The notes: generated by a model from the sequence alone, not told the origin. 64,000 nucleotides of DNA from an uncultured Planctomycetota bacterium (GCA_900696465.1 CAADGE010000033.1:1-64000), one strand, 5' to 3'. Positions 41,702-55,136 are shown, numbered from the stretch's first letter. Numbers and translations: made by a program.

Positions 41702-44700
41702 ATGATCGTCACGAAAGAGATTCGCAACTTCGGAAAGCTCGGCGACGCCATGCCGATTCCCAACCTGATCGCCATTCAGGTCGAATCGTACAAGCGTTTT
41801 CTCCAGGCCGACACGCCGCCCGAGCATCGCACGCCGACGGGACTCGAAGGTCTGTTGCGCGAGGTGTTCCCGATCACCAGTTACGACGAGAACATCCACC
41901 TTGAATACATTGATTATTCCCTCGGCAAGCCGCGTTACACGCCGGACGAGTGCCGGCAGCTGCGTCTGACGTATGGCATGCCCCTGCGAGTTCACGTCAA
42001 GCTGACGCGCCGCGACAAGGATGAGATCTTCGAGGACCGCATCTACCTCGGCGACATTCCGATCATGATCGGCGGCGGTGAGTTCATCATCAACGGCGCC
42101 GAGCGTGTCATCGTCTCGCAGCTTCACCGATCGCCCGGTGTGGACTTCATCAAGGAAACGCTCGAAGCCGACCGGCCGCTGCACGCCTGCCGGATCATTC
42201 CCGAACGGGGCAGCTGGATCGAGATCAACATTACGCGCAAAGACGTGCTCGCGGTTCGCATCGACCAGTCCAGCAAGATTCCGGCGACCACCTTCCTTCG
42301 GGCGATGGACCCGGCCTACGGCCGCGACGAGGACATCATCCGCACGTTCTATGTGACCAAGACGGTGCGGACAGCGAGTTTGAAGGCCGACATGTTCGTC
42401 GTCTCCGACGTCTGGCCGGAGGACATGGCCGACGTGACCGAGCCGCTGGTTCGGGCCGGTGCGCAGATCGGCGATGCCCTGGCGAAGATACAGGCCGGCA
42501 GCATCAAACAGCTCGAGGTGATCGAAAAAGTCAGCGACCCGCTGATCCTCAACACCCTGCACGAAGACGGCTCCCACTCGCATGAAGACGCCCTCATGCG
42601 AATCTACAAGAGTCTTCGCCCGGGCAACCCGGCGCAGCTTGACAAAGCCGTCAAACTCTTTCACGAGAAATTCTACGACGCCAATCGTTACCGGCTGGGT
42701 CGTGTCGGCCGTTTTCGCATCAACCGCAAGTTCGGCCTGGCCCTGCCGACGTCGCTCAACACGCTGACCGGTGCCGACTTTATTGCATGTCTGCGCTACC
42801 TCATGGATCTGCGCAGTCAGGATCGAATCGGCTTCTCGGTGCCGCAGCGGCTGCCCTTCGAGCTGTGCATGCTCCGCTGGACACGCGAACTCGCACAGCA
42901 GATCAACTTCTATCAGGCCCGCGGCCAGCAGGTGAAGGATCCGAAGGAGGGTGTCATCCTCGGCCAGCTCGATGCCATCCGCGACGGCCGCAAGAAGCTC
43001 CAGCCCGGCGATGTGCTCGCCGAGCTTCGTCGCCAGCTTTCGAGTCTGCACGATGTGCCGACCGAATGGGTTCCGATGAACTCCCTCGACATGGAGAAGA
43101 TGCGTACGCTGCTGGGCCGGACCAAGCAGGATCGCGACGTGGAAGTCAACAAGCTCTCGCGCGATTTCATGGTCGCGGCCATTCGCACCCGCGCCCTGCG
43201 GATCGTCGAAGGCATTGACGCCTATCTCCAGCAGGAGCGATTGACGCACGGCGATCTGGCCCAGATCGACTTCATGAATTACTACCCCCATCCCGGGGTG
43301 ATCTACACCTTCAACGAAGCCGAGTCAAAGCGACTGGCCACGCAGCAGGAGACGGAGATCGAAGCCGAGTGGCGCGAACTCTTCGGCACCGGTACCAAGC
43401 ACGTCGCCTTCGACAGCTTCGAAAACGTTGAGCAGATTCTGCATCGTCACGGCCAGGCGGATCTGCTCTCCGTGGGCAATGTGCACGAGTACGGCTGGCG
43501 GCCCACGCGAGTCATCGTCCAGGAGGACGACATTGACCATCTGGGCAATCGCCGACTGCGAACCATCGACGAGCTGGCCTGCGACGAAATCCGCAAGGGC
43601 TTCCTCAAGCTGCGGCGCACGGTTCAGGAGCGCATGAGCATGCGTGAGCCCGACCAGCTCGGGAAGCTGCCTGAACTGATCAACTCCAAGGCCATCTCCG
43701 GAGCAATCGAGTTCTTCTTTGGGCGCGGCGAGCTCTCGCAGGTCGTCGACCAGACGAACCCGCTCAGCCAGCTCACCCACGAGCGGCGTCTTTCGGCCCT
43801 GGGCCCCGGCGGTCTGAATCGAAAGCGCGCCGGCTTCGAAGTGCGCGACGTGCACATCAGTCACTATGGACGCATCTGCCCGATCGAGACGCCTGAAGGC
43901 ACGAACATCGGCCTGATTGCCTCGTTGAGCATTTACTCCACGGTGGATGAGTACGGCTTCCTGATTACGCCCTACCGCAAGGTGGAGCGCGGCGGTCAGG
44001 TCAACGGCGGCTACGAATTCCTGCGAGCTGACGAAGAGATGAAGACGGTCCTTGCACCGCCCGACGCGGTGGATCCGAAGACCAGCCGCGTGACCGGTGA
44101 CAACATCATGGCCCGCATCCGCGGTGATCTGGCAATGGTTGGCCGCGACGAGGTGGAGTACATCGACATCTCGCCGAAGCAGACGGTCGGCGTGTCGGCC
44201 TCCCTGATTCCCTTCCTTGAGCATGACGACGCCAACCGCGCGCTGATGGGTTCCAACATGCAGCGGCAGGCCGTTCCGCTGCTGATCACCGAGCCGCCGG
44301 TCGTGGCAACAGGCATGGAGAAGGTGGTGGCCGCCAACAGCGGCATGGTGGTACTGTCGGAACGCGATGGTACGGTGACGTATGTCGACGCGACACGCAT
44401 CGTGATCGACAACACCGACGAGTATCTCCTGCGCAAATTCCAGGGACTCAACGAGCGAACCTGCCTCAATCAGACGCCGCTCGTCAAGCTCGGCGACAAA
44501 GTCCGGAAGGGACAGATCATCGCCGACGGACCCGGCTGCCGGAACGGCGAACTGGCCCTCGGCCGCAATGTCCTCGTCGGCTTCATGACCTACGACGGCT
44601 ACAACTTCGAGGACGCCATCCTCATCTCCGAGCGGCTGGTGCAGAACGACACCTTTACCAGCATTCATATCGAGGAGCACGACATCGAAATCCGCGAGAC

Positions 44701-46168
44701 CAAGCTGGGTCGCGAGGAGTTCACGCGGGACATCCCGAACGTTTCCGAACGGGCCCTTCGCAGTCTCGATGAAGACGGCATCATCTGCGTCGGCACCGAG
44801 GTCAAGCCGGGTGACATCCTCGTCGGCAAGGTATCGCCCAAGAGCAAGAGCGAACTGTCGCCGGAAGAGAAGCTGCTCCACGCGATCTTCGGCCGCGCCG
44901 GCGAGGACGTGAAGAACGACTCGCTGGAGGTGCCGGCAGGCATCTACGGCATCGTGATCGACACGAAGCGCTTCAGCCGCCGTACCCAGATGACGGAGGA
45001 CCAGAAGAAGCAGCTCCAGAAGCGCATCAAGGACTACAAGGCCGCCAGCAACGGCCGCACGATCGCCATCTTCCGAAAAATGATCGAGGAGATGGAGGCC
45101 ATCACCGAGCAGCCGATCGTCGACCCGAACACCAAGCAGCTCGTGGGTCGCAGCGAGATCCAGGACGTCGTCATGGAGCAGATCGGAGAGCCCGGCAACT
45201 GGGCCTTCGACGTCAAGTGGGTTAAGCCGGCCGCTCACCGTGAGCAATGCCAGCCGATCTACGATCGCTACTGGCCGGTCATCGCCGAACAGATCGAGGA
45301 GCGCGAGCGCAAGGTCGCACAGATCAAGCGCGGCGATGAACTACCCTCGGGCGTGCTCGAGATGGTGAAGGTTTACATTGCCACCAAGCGCCGCCTGTCG
45401 GTTGGTGACAAAATGGCCGGCCGCCATGGCAACAAGGGCGTGATCGCGAAGATTCTTCCGGTCGAGGACATGCCGTTCCTCGAGGACGGGACGCCGATTG
45501 ACATCATGCTCAATCCGCTCGGCGTGCCTTCGCGTATGAACGTCGGACAGATTCTCGAAACCCACCTGGGCTGGGCGGCGAAGATACTCGGCTTCCAGGC
45601 CATCACGCCGGTCTTTGACGGCTGCAAGGAGGAGGAACTCCACAAGGCCGTCCGCGAAGCCAATGAGTTTGTGGACAAGCTGGCTTCCGATCAGGTCGCC
45701 GTGCAGAACGCCGCGCGGGAAAACCTGCTGCTCGCCAAGATGCCCTACGGCGGCAAGATCCGTCTCTACGACGGCCGCACCGGCGAGAAGTTCGATCAGC
45801 CCGTGACGGTCGGCTACCTTTACATGATGAAGCTGCACCACTTGGTGGATGACAAGATTCATGCCCGGGCGACGGGACCGTACTCGCTCATCACGCAGCA
45901 GCCGCTTGGCGGCAAGGCGCGGACCGGCGGTCAGCGCTTCGGCGAGATGGAAGTCTGGGGCCTGGAGGCCTACGGGGCTGCGTACATCCTGCAGGAGTTG
46001 CTCACCGTCAAGAGCGACGACGTGGAAGGTCGCACGAAGATTTATGAATCGATGGTCAAGGGTGAAAACACCCTCGAGGCCGGTACGCCGGTCTCGTTCG
46101 ACGTGCTCTGCAACGAGATCCGCGGGCTGGGCATGAACATCCAGCTCGAGAAAGGAAAGCTGATCTGA
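41702..46168 (+). CDS. rpoB: RNA polymerase beta subunit
   Basis: 1488 residues, full length with a planctomycete-size lineage insertion. The start [20 protein letters not shown] and the end [10 protein letters not shown] match bacterial beta. The rifampicin pocket at about residues 676-702 reads [20 protein letters not shown]; residues equivalent to E. coli Q513, D516 (D683), H526 (H693), R529 and S531 (S698) are kept, while Q510 is Glu, F514 and M515 are Val, and N518 is Thr. The catalytic-loop region [11 protein letters not shown] and the C-terminal switch region follow. It is not preceded by rplL; a GNAT-like gene sits between it and rpoC. Confidence 0.97.
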   Translation: MIVTKEIRNFGKLGDAMPIPNLIAIQVESYKRFLQADTPPEHRTPTGLEGLLREVFPITSYDENIHLEYIDYSLGKPRYTPDECRQLRLTYGMPLRVHVKLTRRDKDEIFEDRIYLGDIPIMIGGGEFIINGAERVIVSQLHRSPGVDFIKETLEADRPLHACRIIPERGSWIEINITRKDVLAVRIDQSSKIPATTFLRAMDPAYGRDEDIIRTFYVTKTVRTASLKADMFVVSDVWPEDMADVTEPLVRAGAQIGDALAKIQAGSIKQLEVIEKVSDPLILNTLHEDGSHSHEDALMRIYKSLRPGNPAQLDKAVKLFHEKFYDANRYRLGRVGRFRINRKFGLALPTSLNTLTGADFIACLRYLMDLRSQDRIGFSVPQRLPFELCMLRWTRELAQQINFYQARGQQVKDPKEGVILGQLDAIRDGRKKLQPGDVLAELRRQLSSLHDVPTEWVPMNSLDMEKMRTLLGRTKQDRDVEVNKLSRDFMVAAIRTRALRIVEGIDAYLQQERLTHGDLAQIDFMNYYPHPGVIYTFNEAESKRLATQQETEIEAEWRELFGTGTKHVAFDSFENVEQILHRHGQADLLSVGNVHEYGWRPTRVIVQEDDIDHLGNRRLRTIDELACDEIRKGFLKLRRTVQERMSMREPDQLGKLPELINSKAISGAIEFFFGRGELSQVVDQTNPLSQLTHERRLSALGPGGLNRKRAGFEVRDVHISHYGRICPIETPEGTNIGLIASLSIYSTVDEYGFLITPYRKVERGGQVNGGYEFLRADEEMKTVLAPPDAVDPKTSRVTGDNIMARIRGDLAMVGRDEVEYIDISPKQTVGVSASLIPFLEHDDANRALMGSNMQRQAVPLLITEPPVVATGMEKVVAANSGMVVLSERDGTVTYVDATRIVIDNTDEYLLRKFQGLNERTCLNQTPLVKLGDKVRKGQIIADGPGCRNGELALGRNVLVGFMTYDGYNFEDAILISERLVQNDTFTSIHIEEHDIEIRETKLGREEFTRDIPNVSERALRSLDEDGIICVGTEVKPGDILVGKVSPKSKSELSPEEKLLHAIFGRAGEDVKNDSLEVPAGIYGIVIDTKRFSRRTQMTEDQKKQLQKRIKDYKAASNGRTIAIFRKMIEEMEAITEQPIVDPNTKQLVGRSEIQDVVMEQIGEPGNWAFDVKWVKPAAHREQCQPIYDRYWPVIAEQIEERERKVAQIKRGDELPSGVLEMVKVYIATKRRLSVGDKMAGRHGNKGVIAKILPVEDMPFLEDGTPIDIMLNPLGVPSRMNVGQILETHLGWAAKILGFQAITPVFDGCKEEELHKAVREANEFVDKLASDQVAVQNAARENLLLAKMPYGGKIRLYDGRTGEKFDQPVTVGYLYMMKLHHLVDDKIHARATGPYSLITQQPLGGKARTGGQRFGEMEVWGLEAYGAAYILQELLTVKSDDVEGRTKIYESMVKGENTLEAGTPVSFDVLCNEIRGLGMNIQLEKGKLI

Positions 46169-46207
46169 GGCAACTGCCTGGATCGGCGCAGATGACCGAG
46201 GTGACCT

Positions 46208-46717
46208 ATGGACGGCGTCCGGTGCGAAGTGGTCAACAAGATTGATGTCGCGGAACTCAAAGCGTTCTACGACGCGCAGGGCTGCGTCATGCCGCAGTCG
46301 GTCGACAAGCTTTCGAAGATGGTCGACAACTCCGTCTGTTTTGTGACCGCGCGGGATCCGGACGGTCGCCTGATCGGCATAGCCCGCGGCGTGGCCGATG
46401 GCGTGCGCGGTTACCTGACCGAGTGCAAACTGGATCCGGCGCGACAAGGGCCCGGCGCCGTGACGCACATCGACGGTCGAATCGAGCACGATCAGTACGG
46501 AATCGCCCGCCACATGGCGGAGTTGATCCTCTCGGCCCTGGCAGAACAGGGTTGCGAACGGGTCGACGCCGCCGCCTACGGCACGGAGGTTGATTTCTGC
46601 GAGGAGCTGGGCTTCAAGCGGGCCGCCGGTGTCGTCCCGATGTCACTGGATGTCAAGGCCTTCATGGCCGGCCGCCGTGCCGGAATGGTCAGTGCCCAGG
46701 CCACCGCGACGGCGTGA
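46208..46717 (+). CDS. GNAT-like acetyltransferase domain protein between rpoB and rpoC
   Basis: 169 residues from the ATG at 46208 with GAGG 6 nt upstream, 39 bp after the rpoB stop and 100 bp before rpoC. The layout fits a GNAT fold: an N-terminal helix pair (VAELKAFYDAQGCVMP), the SVCFVTARDPDGRLIGIARG strand pair, a GYLTECKLDPARQGPG turn in the acetyl-CoA loop position, and a C-terminal AELILSALAEQGCERVDAAA helix-strand. The usual Q/RxxGxG/A loop is degenerate (RQGPGA). Co-transcription with rpoB and rpoC suggests a role connected to transcription or translation machinery, but this is only inferred from position. Confidence 0.65.
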   Translation: MDGVRCEVVNKIDVAELKAFYDAQGCVMPQSVDKLSKMVDNSVCFVTARDPDGRLIGIARGVADGVRGYLTECKLDPARQGPGAVTHIDGRIEHDQYGIARHMAELILSALAEQGCERVDAAAYGTEVDFCEELGFKRAAGVVPMSLDVKAFMAGRRAGMVSAQATATA

Positions 46718-46817
46718 GCGCCGCGCAAGTCCGCTTCGGCGGATGCATTGAATGATGATGAGTTAAAACGGCTCGCCTGATGCGGGCCCTGGATGATCGA
46801 CAAGGAAAGAGACGCTC

Positions 46818-49800
46818 ATGGCTGAAAGCATGTACGATCGCGTGAATGACTACGGCTCCGTGCGGATTTCGCTCGCCTCGCCGAACGACATTCGTTCATG
46901 GTCCTACGGAGAGGTCCGCAAGCCGGAAACGATCAACTACCGGACGTATCGCGCCGAAAAAGACGGCCTGTTCTGCGAGCGCATCTTCGGCCCGGAGCGC
47001 GACTGGGAGTGCTTCTGCGGTAAGTACAAGGGCACGAAACACAAGGGCATGATCTGTGACCGCTGCGGCGTAAAGGTGACGCACAGCCGCGTCCGCCGCA
47101 AGCGTATGGGCCATATCAACCTGGCGGCGCCGATCGTCCACATCTGGTTCTTCAAGGCCATGCCCAGCCGGCTTGGCGCCCTGCTGGACATGAAGACGTC
47201 GGACCTGGAGAAAGTCGTCTATTTCCAGGATTATGTGGTAACAGATCCGAAGGATACGCCCCTGAAGCTGTGTCAGATTCTCAGCGAGGAGGAGTACCGC
47301 AGCACGGTTGAGAAGTACGGCGACACCTTCGAGGCACAGATCGGCGCCGAGGCGGTCAAGACGCTGCTGTCAAAAATCGACCTCAAGCGCCTCAGCGATG
47401 AACTTCGTGAGGCAATTCTTAACACGAACAGCAAGCAGAAGATCAAGGACCTGTCGAAGCGGCTCAAGATCGTCGAGAGTCTTCGCCACAGCACGAACGA
47501 TCCCACCTGGATGGTGATGGATGTCATCCCGGTCATCCCGCCGGACCTTCGCCCGCTCGTCCTGCTCGACAGCGGAAACTTCGCCACCAGCGATTTGAAC
47601 GATCTCTACCGGCGCATCATCAACCGAAACAACCGCCTCAAGAAGCTGATCGACCTGAACGCCCCCGAGGTCATCATCCGCAACGAGAAGCGCATGCTTC
47701 AGCAGGCGGTGGACGCCCTCTTCGACAACGGCCGTTGCCGTCGGCCGGTGCTCGGCTCGTCCAATCGCCCGCTCAAGTCGTTGACCGACATGATCAAGGG
47801 CAAGCAGGGCCGCTTCCGCGAGAATCTGCTCGGCAAGCGCGTGGACTACTCCGCTCGCAGCGTTATCGTCGTCGGCCCCGAGCTGAAGCTGCACCAGTGC
47901 GGCCTTCCCAAGAAGATCGCTCTCGAACTCTACCAGCCCTTCATCATTCGCAAGCTCAAGGAACGCGGTTTTGCCGACACGATAAAGAGTGCCAAGAAGA
48001 TGCTCGAGCGGCGTGACCAGGAGATCTGGGACATTCTTGAAGAAGTCATCTTCCAGCATCCGGTCCTGCTGAATCGCGCCCCGACCTTGCACCGCATGGG
48101 CATTCAGGCCTTCGAGCCGGTCCTTGTTGAAGGCAATGCGATCAAGATTCACCCGCTCGTCTGCAAGGGCTTCAATGCCGACTTCGACGGCGACCAGATG
48201 GCCGTACACCTGCCGCTTTCGGTCGAAGCGCAGGTCGAGGCACACGTGCTGATGATGTCCACGAACAACATTTTCAGCCCGGCCAGCGGCTCGCCCATCA
48301 TGTCCCCGAGCCAGGACATCGTCATGGGCATCTTCTATCTGACGACTGAGCACAGCCCGACCGGCAAGAGCGAGGTCAAGCGAACGTTCAAAGATGCCTT
48401 CGAGGCGATGCTCGCTTACGATCTGGGTCACATCACGATTCACGACACCATTCGCGTGCGGGTCGAGCGCGATCGCATCGTAGAAAGTCAGAAGAAGCGG
48501 CCGGTAGCCGCTCCGGAAAACGGCCTGCTGACGACGACCGTCGGTCGGTTGATCTTCAACGACATCCTTCACCCGAAGATGCCGTTTTACAACTACCCGC
48601 TCAGCCAGAAGGGCTCGGCGCGCGTCATTGCTGATTGCCACGCCCTGCTCGGCCGCGCAGAGACCATCGACCTTCTCGATCGCATCAAGGAAATCGGTTT
48701 CAAGTGGAGCACGCTCGCGGGGCTGTCCTTCGGCCTGACCGACATGCGCATCCCCGAGAAGAAAAAGGGCATCATCGAGGATGCCCAGAAGAAAGTGGAC
48801 CGAATCACCAGGGCCTATCAGCAGGGCGCCATCACTGACCTCGAGCGCTACAACGCACTCATCGACATCTGGGTCCACGTGCGCGAAGCGGTCACCGAGG
48901 CGATGATGGTCGATCTGAAGGCCGACTATCGCAACGAGGGCGGCCTCTACGCCAGCCCGGAGGATGCAGGGGCCGTCAAGTACCTCAACCCGATCTACCT
49001 GATGACCGATTCCGGCGCCCGCGGCAGCGTCGATCAGATTCGCCAGCTCGCCGGCATGCGTGCGCTGATGGCCAAGCCGTCGGGCGAAATCATCGAGACG
49101 CCGATCAAGGCCAACTTCCGCGAAGGTCTGAGCGTGCTCGAATACTTCAGTTCTACGCACGGCGCGCGAAAGGGCCTGGCGGATACGGCCCTCAAGACAG
49201 CGGACTCCGGCTACCTGACCCGCAAGCTCGCCGACGTCGCTCAAAACGTCATCATCAGCGATTTCGACTGCGGTACGATCAACGGCATCACCAAGGAAGC
49301 CCGTTACAAGGGCGAAGAGGTGGATGTGACCCTCGCCGAGGTGGTCCGAGGGCGCATTGCTCGCGACACGATTCGTCACCCCGTGACAGACGAGACGATT
49401 GTCCGCGAGAACGAGATCATCACCGAAGAAATCGCCCGCCGGATCGAAAGCCCGCCGATCGAGGGCGGTCTGGGCCTGGAGAAGATTCGCGTCCGCAGCC
49501 CGTTGACCTGCGAAAGCCCCATGGGCATCTGTTCGCGATGCTACGGCGTGGACATGTCGTCCGGCCGTCTGGTCGAAGCCGGTATGGCCGTCGGTATCAT
49601 CGCGGCACAATCCATCGGTGAGCCCGGCACGCAGCTCACGATGCGAACCTTCCACACGGGCGGTGTCGCCAGCCGCGCGGTGATCGAGAGTGACATCAAG
49701 TGCGTCAACGGCGGAACGATCAAGTTCCACGATCTCAACGCCGTACCTTTCGAGGATCCGGAGACCAAACAGTCTTCGATGATCGTCCTCAAGCGCAACG

Positions 49801-51278
49801 GCGAGCTTTCCGTCAACGATGAGAAGGGACGCGAGCTGGAACGTTACAAGATTCCTTACGGCGCGCGTGTCCTCGTCGGAGACGGTGAAACCGTCAAATC
49901 GCGGACCGTGGTCTGCATGTGGGACCCGCACCTGACGCCGATTCTGGCGGAGGCATCGGGCTTCATCCGCTTCCAGGATGTCGTCGAGGGCGAGACCGTT
50001 CGCCAGGAAGTCGAAGGCAAGGCCTCGAAGTTCGTGATCGTCGAACACCGCGGCGACAAGAACCCGCAGGTCATCATCGAGGACAAGGACGGCAAGATCA
50101 TTGAATACCACTATCTGCCTGCCAAGGCGCGTATCGAGGTGACCGAAGGCCAGGAAGTGAAAGCCGGCTACCTGCTGGCCCGCCGGCCGCGCGAGCTGAC
50201 CGGTACGCAGGACATCACCGGTGGTCTTCCGCGCGTCACGGAAATCTTCGAGGCCCGCAAGCCCAAGGAGCCGGCGGTCATGGCGGAGATTTCCGGCACA
50301 GTCGAGATTCGCAGCGATCGTCGCCGAGGCAAGATGACCATCGTCATTCACCCCGACAGCAAGGACCTTGAGCCGCGCGAGCACCACGTACCGCAGGACA
50401 AGCACCTGCTGGTGCATGCCGGCGACCGAATCGAGGCCGGCGACCCGCTTTGCGACGGACCGCTCGTGCCGCACGACATCCTCGCCATCAAGGGCGAGGA
50501 GTCGCTCTACAGCTATCTGCTCCACGAGGTGCAGTCGGTCTATCGTTCACAGAATGTGGGCATCAGCGACAAGCACATCGAGATCATCATCAATCAGATG
50601 CTCCGCAAGGTGAAGGTTGAGCAGGCCGGTGACTCGGCCCTGCTGCCCGGTGAAATGGTCGACAAGTTCCGCTTCCGCTCCGAGAACGAGCGGCTGGCCA
50701 AGTCTGTCAAGATTTCCGATCCGGGTGACTCGAAGTACACCGAGGGTCAGATCGTCAGCAAGGAGGAACTCTCCGCTACCAACGAAGAACTGGAGAATGC
50801 CGGCAAGGCGCCCGCCAAGGGCAAAAAGCCGCGGCCTGCGACCGGTGGATCCGTCCTGCTGGGTATTACCAAGGCGGCCCTGCAGTGCGAGTCGTTCCTG
50901 TCTGCCGCCAGCTTCCAGGAGACGACCAAGGTCCTTACCGAGTCCGCCCTTGGCAGCGCTGTGGATCGGCTTACCGGCCTCAAGGAAAACGTCATCCTCG
51001 GCCATCTGATCCCGGCAGGTACCGGCTTCCGCTTGCATCAGGACGTCGAGGTGCGTCATCTGGGGACTCCCATCGAGGAGCCGCCGACGGAGATTCGTAT
51101 GCCGGAGATCCCCGGCCAGGTGGATCGCGAAGCCCTGGCTGAGCTCGAGCGGGCGACCGGCAGCGAAGACAGCCCGACCGGTGAATCGGGCATGAAATCG
51201 CTCGTCGAGGGCATTGCCACCATGATCATGACCGAGAACGATGAGGGCGAAGGCGACGAGCCCGTGGAGAAGGACTGA
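46818..51278 (+). CDS. rpoC: RNA polymerase beta' subunit
   Basis: 1486 residues. Near the N-terminus [20 protein letters not shown] forms the four-Cys zinc site. The catalytic Mg-binding loop NADFDGDQM is at about residues 453-461 with D455, D457 and D459. The C-terminal part has the second zinc site (DCGTINGI... with [13 protein letters not shown]), the trigger loop region [18 protein letters not shown] and a normal C-terminal helix (LAELERATG region). The gene follows the GNAT-like gene and precedes rpsL, which has its own promoter; an AAGGAAAGAG SD precedes the ATG. Confidence 0.97.
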   Translation: MAESMYDRVNDYGSVRISLASPNDIRSWSYGEVRKPETINYRTYRAEKDGLFCERIFGPERDWECFCGKYKGTKHKGMICDRCGVKVTHSRVRRKRMGHINLAAPIVHIWFFKAMPSRLGALLDMKTSDLEKVVYFQDYVVTDPKDTPLKLCQILSEEEYRSTVEKYGDTFEAQIGAEAVKTLLSKIDLKRLSDELREAILNTNSKQKIKDLSKRLKIVESLRHSTNDPTWMVMDVIPVIPPDLRPLVLLDSGNFATSDLNDLYRRIINRNNRLKKLIDLNAPEVIIRNEKRMLQQAVDALFDNGRCRRPVLGSSNRPLKSLTDMIKGKQGRFRENLLGKRVDYSARSVIVVGPELKLHQCGLPKKIALELYQPFIIRKLKERGFADTIKSAKKMLERRDQEIWDILEEVIFQHPVLLNRAPTLHRMGIQAFEPVLVEGNAIKIHPLVCKGFNADFDGDQMAVHLPLSVEAQVEAHVLMMSTNNIFSPASGSPIMSPSQDIVMGIFYLTTEHSPTGKSEVKRTFKDAFEAMLAYDLGHITIHDTIRVRVERDRIVESQKKRPVAAPENGLLTTTVGRLIFNDILHPKMPFYNYPLSQKGSARVIADCHALLGRAETIDLLDRIKEIGFKWSTLAGLSFGLTDMRIPEKKKGIIEDAQKKVDRITRAYQQGAITDLERYNALIDIWVHVREAVTEAMMVDLKADYRNEGGLYASPEDAGAVKYLNPIYLMTDSGARGSVDQIRQLAGMRALMAKPSGEIIETPIKANFREGLSVLEYFSSTHGARKGLADTALKTADSGYLTRKLADVAQNVIISDFDCGTINGITKEARYKGEEVDVTLAEVVRGRIARDTIRHPVTDETIVRENEIITEEIARRIESPPIEGGLGLEKIRVRSPLTCESPMGICSRCYGVDMSSGRLVEAGMAVGIIAAQSIGEPGTQLTMRTFHTGGVASRAVIESDIKCVNGGTIKFHDLNAVPFEDPETKQSSMIVLKRNGELSVNDEKGRELERYKIPYGARVLVGDGETVKSRTVVCMWDPHLTPILAEASGFIRFQDVVEGETVRQEVEGKASKFVIVEHRGDKNPQVIIEDKDGKIIEYHYLPAKARIEVTEGQEVKAGYLLARRPRELTGTQDITGGLPRVTEIFEARKPKEPAVMAEISGTVEIRSDRRRGKMTIVIHPDSKDLEPREHHVPQDKHLLVHAGDRIEAGDPLCDGPLVPHDILAIKGEESLYSYLLHEVQSVYRSQNVGISDKHIEIIINQMLRKVKVEQAGDSALLPGEMVDKFRFRSENERLAKSVKISDPGDSKYTEGQIVSKEELSATNEELENAGKAPAKGKKPRPATGGSVLLGITKAALQCESFLSAASFQETTKVLTESALGSAVDRLTGLKENVILGHLIPAGTGFRLHQDVEVRHLGTPIEEPPTEIRMPEIPGQVDREALAELERATGSEDSPTGESGMKSLVEGIATMIMTENDEGEGDEPVEKD

Positions 51279-51291
51279 GGATTGATGAGGG

Positions 51292-51321
51292 TTGACAGGT
51301 TTTCCCCGTCGTCTTTAGACT
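51292..51321 (+). promoter_or_regulatory. Promoter of rpsL-rpsG
   Basis: TTGACA (51292-51297), 18-bp spacer, TAGACT (51316-51321), 58 bp before the rpsL ATG. It is a consensus housekeeping promoter, the same form as at the orphan RNA. Confidence 0.7.
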
Positions 51322-51379
51322 ATGGGGCTCGCCGTCCGCTTAATCCAAGGGCGCCAGCGGCAGAAGATTCGAGGTACGA

Positions 51380-51775
51380 ATGCCAACGATTAACCAGCTA
51401 TGTGCGAAGCCGCGGCGAAGCGAGGTCGCGAAGTCCAAGTCCAAGGACCTTGAGAACAGTCCGCAGAAACGCGGGGTCTGTCTCATCGTGAAGACGATGA
51501 CGCCCAAGAAGCCCAACTCCGCATTGCGGAAGGTGGCACGCGTTCGCCTCTCGAACGGCCGAGAAGTCACGGCTTACATTCCCGGCATCGGCCACAACCT
51601 GCAGGAGCACTCGATCGTGCTCGTGCGCGGCGGCCGCGTGCGCGACCTGCCCGGTATTCGCTATCACATTGTGCGCGGCGTTCTGGATTGTGCCAGCGTC
51701 GAAGATCAGGACAAGTTCGGGGTTCGCCGCGGCAAGTCCCGCAGTAAATACGGCACCAAGCGCAAGAAGGGCTAG
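51380..51775 (+). CDS. rpsL: 30S ribosomal protein S12
   Basis: 131 residues, usual length. [12 protein letters not shown] (residues 41-52) and [19 protein letters not shown] (82-100) are the conserved decoding-centre loops. Lys43 is present, but the residue equivalent to the streptomycin-contact Lys88 is Arg (CGC codon at 51641-51643), the change selected in streptomycin-resistant strains of other bacteria. It has its own promoter after rpoC and is followed by rpsG; fusA and tuf, which complete the classical str operon, are absent. Confidence 0.97.
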   Translation: MPTINQLCAKPRRSEVAKSKSKDLENSPQKRGVCLIVKTMTPKKPNSALRKVARVRLSNGREVTAYIPGIGHNLQEHSIVLVRGGRVRDLPGIRYHIVRGVLDCASVEDQDKFGVRRGKSRSKYGTKRKKG

Positions 51776-51832
51776 GCGGCTTGGTCTGAAACGATCTCAA
51801 ACGGCCGCGAGAGATGCGGTCGAGTATGGGGC

Positions 51833-51853
51833 TCGATGCGTTTGATGCATCGA
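51833..51853. promoter_or_regulatory. Hairpin in the rpsL-rpsG intergenic leader
   Basis: TCGATGC (51833-51839) and GCATCGA (51847-51853) pair perfectly around a 7-nt loop, 62 nt before the rpsG ATG. In other bacteria S7 represses its operon by binding the rpsL-rpsG spacer; this hairpin sits in the same place but the sequence does not prove binding. Confidence 0.35.
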
Positions 51854-51914
51854 CATCTTGTTCGGGTCGTCGCGTGACGGCCGTGCAACCCAGAATGGAT
51901 GAGGTAGATTCACC

Positions 51915-52391
51915 ATGGCTTATAAGAAATGGACCAAGTCGGGCGATCAGCTTCGACCCGATGCCAAGTACGGCAGCCGTCTGGCCGCCAAGTTTATTAA
52001 CTGCATGATGTGGAGCGGCAAGAAGACCGTCTCCCAGAAGATCTTCTATCAGGCGATGGACGTGATCTCCAAGAAGATTTCGGACAAACCGCCGATCGAG
52101 GTCTTCGAGCAGGCGATCGACAACGTCAAGCCGCATATCCAGATCCGCAGCAAGCGCGTCGGCGGAAGCAACTATCAGGTGCCTATGCCGGTCAATTCTC
52201 GCCGCAGCCAGTCTCTGGCCATCCGCTGGATTCTCGAGGCCACTCGCGGCAAGGGTGGTCGGCCGATGTACCAGCGTCTGGCGGCCGAACTGATCGACGC
52301 CTACAACCGCCAGGGTGCCGCTATGACCACCCGCGACAACGTTCATCGCATGGCCGACGCAAACAAGGCGTTTGCACATTTTGCGTGGTAA
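51915..52391 (+). CDS. rpsG: 30S ribosomal protein S7
   Basis: 158 residues, near the normal 156. The core contains KFINCMMWSGKKTVSQKIFY, SKRVGGSNYQVPMPVNSRRS and LAIRWILEATRGKGGRPMYQ; the end AHFAW is the conserved C-terminus. S7 nucleates assembly of the 30S head. The start is preceded by GAGG about 10 nt upstream. It is the second gene of the rpsL operon. Confidence 0.97.
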   Translation: MAYKKWTKSGDQLRPDAKYGSRLAAKFINCMMWSGKKTVSQKIFYQAMDVISKKISDKPPIEVFEQAIDNVKPHIQIRSKRVGGSNYQVPMPVNSRRSQSLAIRWILEATRGKGGRPMYQRLAAELIDAYNRQGAAMTTRDNVHRMADANKAFAHFAW

Positions 52392-53029
52392 CGCTTCTGA
52401 TTCCTGCGTGACCAGCGGATCGCCCGTTTGATCTCATCGCGTACGATGTCGCCCACTGTTCGCACGATATTCGTCGTGTTCCTCTTGGCCGTCGCACTGT
52501 ATTGCGCTTACGGCGTACTGAGTACTTTTGAACCTGGCATCTCTCTCGGGTGGCGCATCAGCTATATCAGCGTCGGTGCCGCCGCCGTCATTGGTGCGGT
52601 CCGGCTCTGTCTTTCTTCAGCCCACGAAGCGGAGTGAGCGGGGCCGAACGCATTCGCAACAACCTCCATCGCTTGTGCGATCTGTTCTGCGCTCCCGCCA
52701 GTTCGAGATCTCCATTCCCGGGCAGATCGAGGAGGTACTCCCGCCAAGGAATTAAGAGCCGTGATGCTTCTACATGTCGCAGCCCCGCCACATCGGCAGG
52801 GGTGGATGAGAGGGTCTGCCGGAGTGGCAGTCGAACCGCAAGCAGGGCAACAAGCCGGAATCGTGTAACTGTCTATTATTGCTGCATTTAGAAGTTGTCT
52901 GAGCTGCCGACTTGTACGGCACACACATTGCTCAAGATCATGCGGAAATCGTCTGCCCCGATGACGGGGCGAGTGTAAAGGAATTCGGGTTCTCCAACGC
53001 ATCAGCACTTCTACCGGAGGCATACATCA
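52392..53029. other. Interval between rpsG and groL1
   Basis: 638 bp. It holds one candidate small membrane-protein gene (52446-52637). In 52638-53029 I see no convincing protein or RNA gene. A weak promoter-like pair (TTGTAC at 52912, 18-bp spacer, GATCAT at 52936) and a GCCCCG/CGGGGC hairpin near 52956-52971 lie before groL1; no CIRCE element is found. Confidence 0.5.
52446..52637 (+). CDS. Small membrane protein, two predicted helices
   Basis: 63 residues from an ATG at 52446; a TTG at 52428 would add six residues. Two hydrophobic segments (TIFVVFLLAVALYCAYGVLS and ISYISVGAAAVIGAVRLCLS) are joined by a short turn, so it should be a membrane protein with both ends on one side. There is no SD. 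It lies 54 nt after rpsG and may be read from the same transcript. No family is recognised; weak support. Confidence 0.4.
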   Translation: MSPTVRTIFVVFLLAVALYCAYGVLSTFEPGISLGWRISYISVGAAAVIGAVRLCLSSAHEAE

Positions 53030-54700
<1,671 letters not shown>

Positions 54701-54738
54701 GAACGCGTCAACAGCACTTTAGAGAATCAACAGCGGAA

Positions 54739-54762
54739 GCCGACGGCCTGCAATCCGTCGGC
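54739..54762. promoter_or_regulatory. Hairpin between groL1 and groES
   Basis: GCCGACGG (54739-54746) and CCGTCGGC (54755-54762) form a perfect 8-bp stem with an 8-nt loop, 47 nt before the groES ATG. It may act as an mRNA processing or stability element that lowers groES/groL2 expression relative to groL1, or as a weak terminator; no T-run follows. Confidence 0.4.
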
Positions 54763-54809
54763 ATCATGAAATGCGAGATTAGCTTTTGAAGCATAGGAGC
54801 GAATGAGTC

Positions 54810-55109
54810 ATGGCACGCTTGAACATCAAACCTCTGGATGATCGGCTCGTAGTGGAGCAGCATGAGGCGGAAGATCGCACCGCAGGTGGAATCGTCCTGC
54901 CGGACAATGCGAAGGAGCGCCCGACGCGCGGCACGGTGCTGGCGGTCGGTCCCGGCAAGATGCTGGACACCGGCAACCGGGCACCGCTTTGTGTCAAGGT
55001 CGGCGACGAGGTGATCTACGGCAAGTATTCCGGCACCGAAGTCGAGCTTTCCGGAAAGAAGTACACGGTCCTCCGCGAGAACGACGTGTTGGCAGTGGTC
55101 GAGAAGTAA
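54810..55109 (+). CDS. groS: 10-kDa co-chaperonin GroES
   Basis: 99 residues, standard length. It opens with NIKPLDDRLVVEQHEAEDRT; the mobile loop is TAGGIVLPDNAKERP and the roof loop GKMLDTGNRAPLCV; the end is YTVLRENDVLAVVEK. GroES caps GroEL. Here it lies between two groL genes instead of before groL, 109 bp after copy 1 and 27 bp before copy 2. Confidence 0.95.
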   Translation: MARLNIKPLDDRLVVEQHEAEDRTAGGIVLPDNAKERPTRGTVLAVGPGKMLDTGNRAPLCVKVGDEVIYGKYSGTEVELSGKKYTVLRENDVLAVVEK

Positions 55110-55136
55110 ACCAACGAAGAATCGAGGGAATGATCC

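Noticed and set aside
43325-45247. 640-codon minus-strand frame inside rpoB
   Set aside because: Antisense shadow; no SD or domain, and rpoB is intact.
47370-50525. 1051-codon minus-strand frame inside rpoC
   Set aside because: It is the antisense shadow of a highly conserved gene in GC-rich DNA; rpoC motifs are complete on the plus strand.
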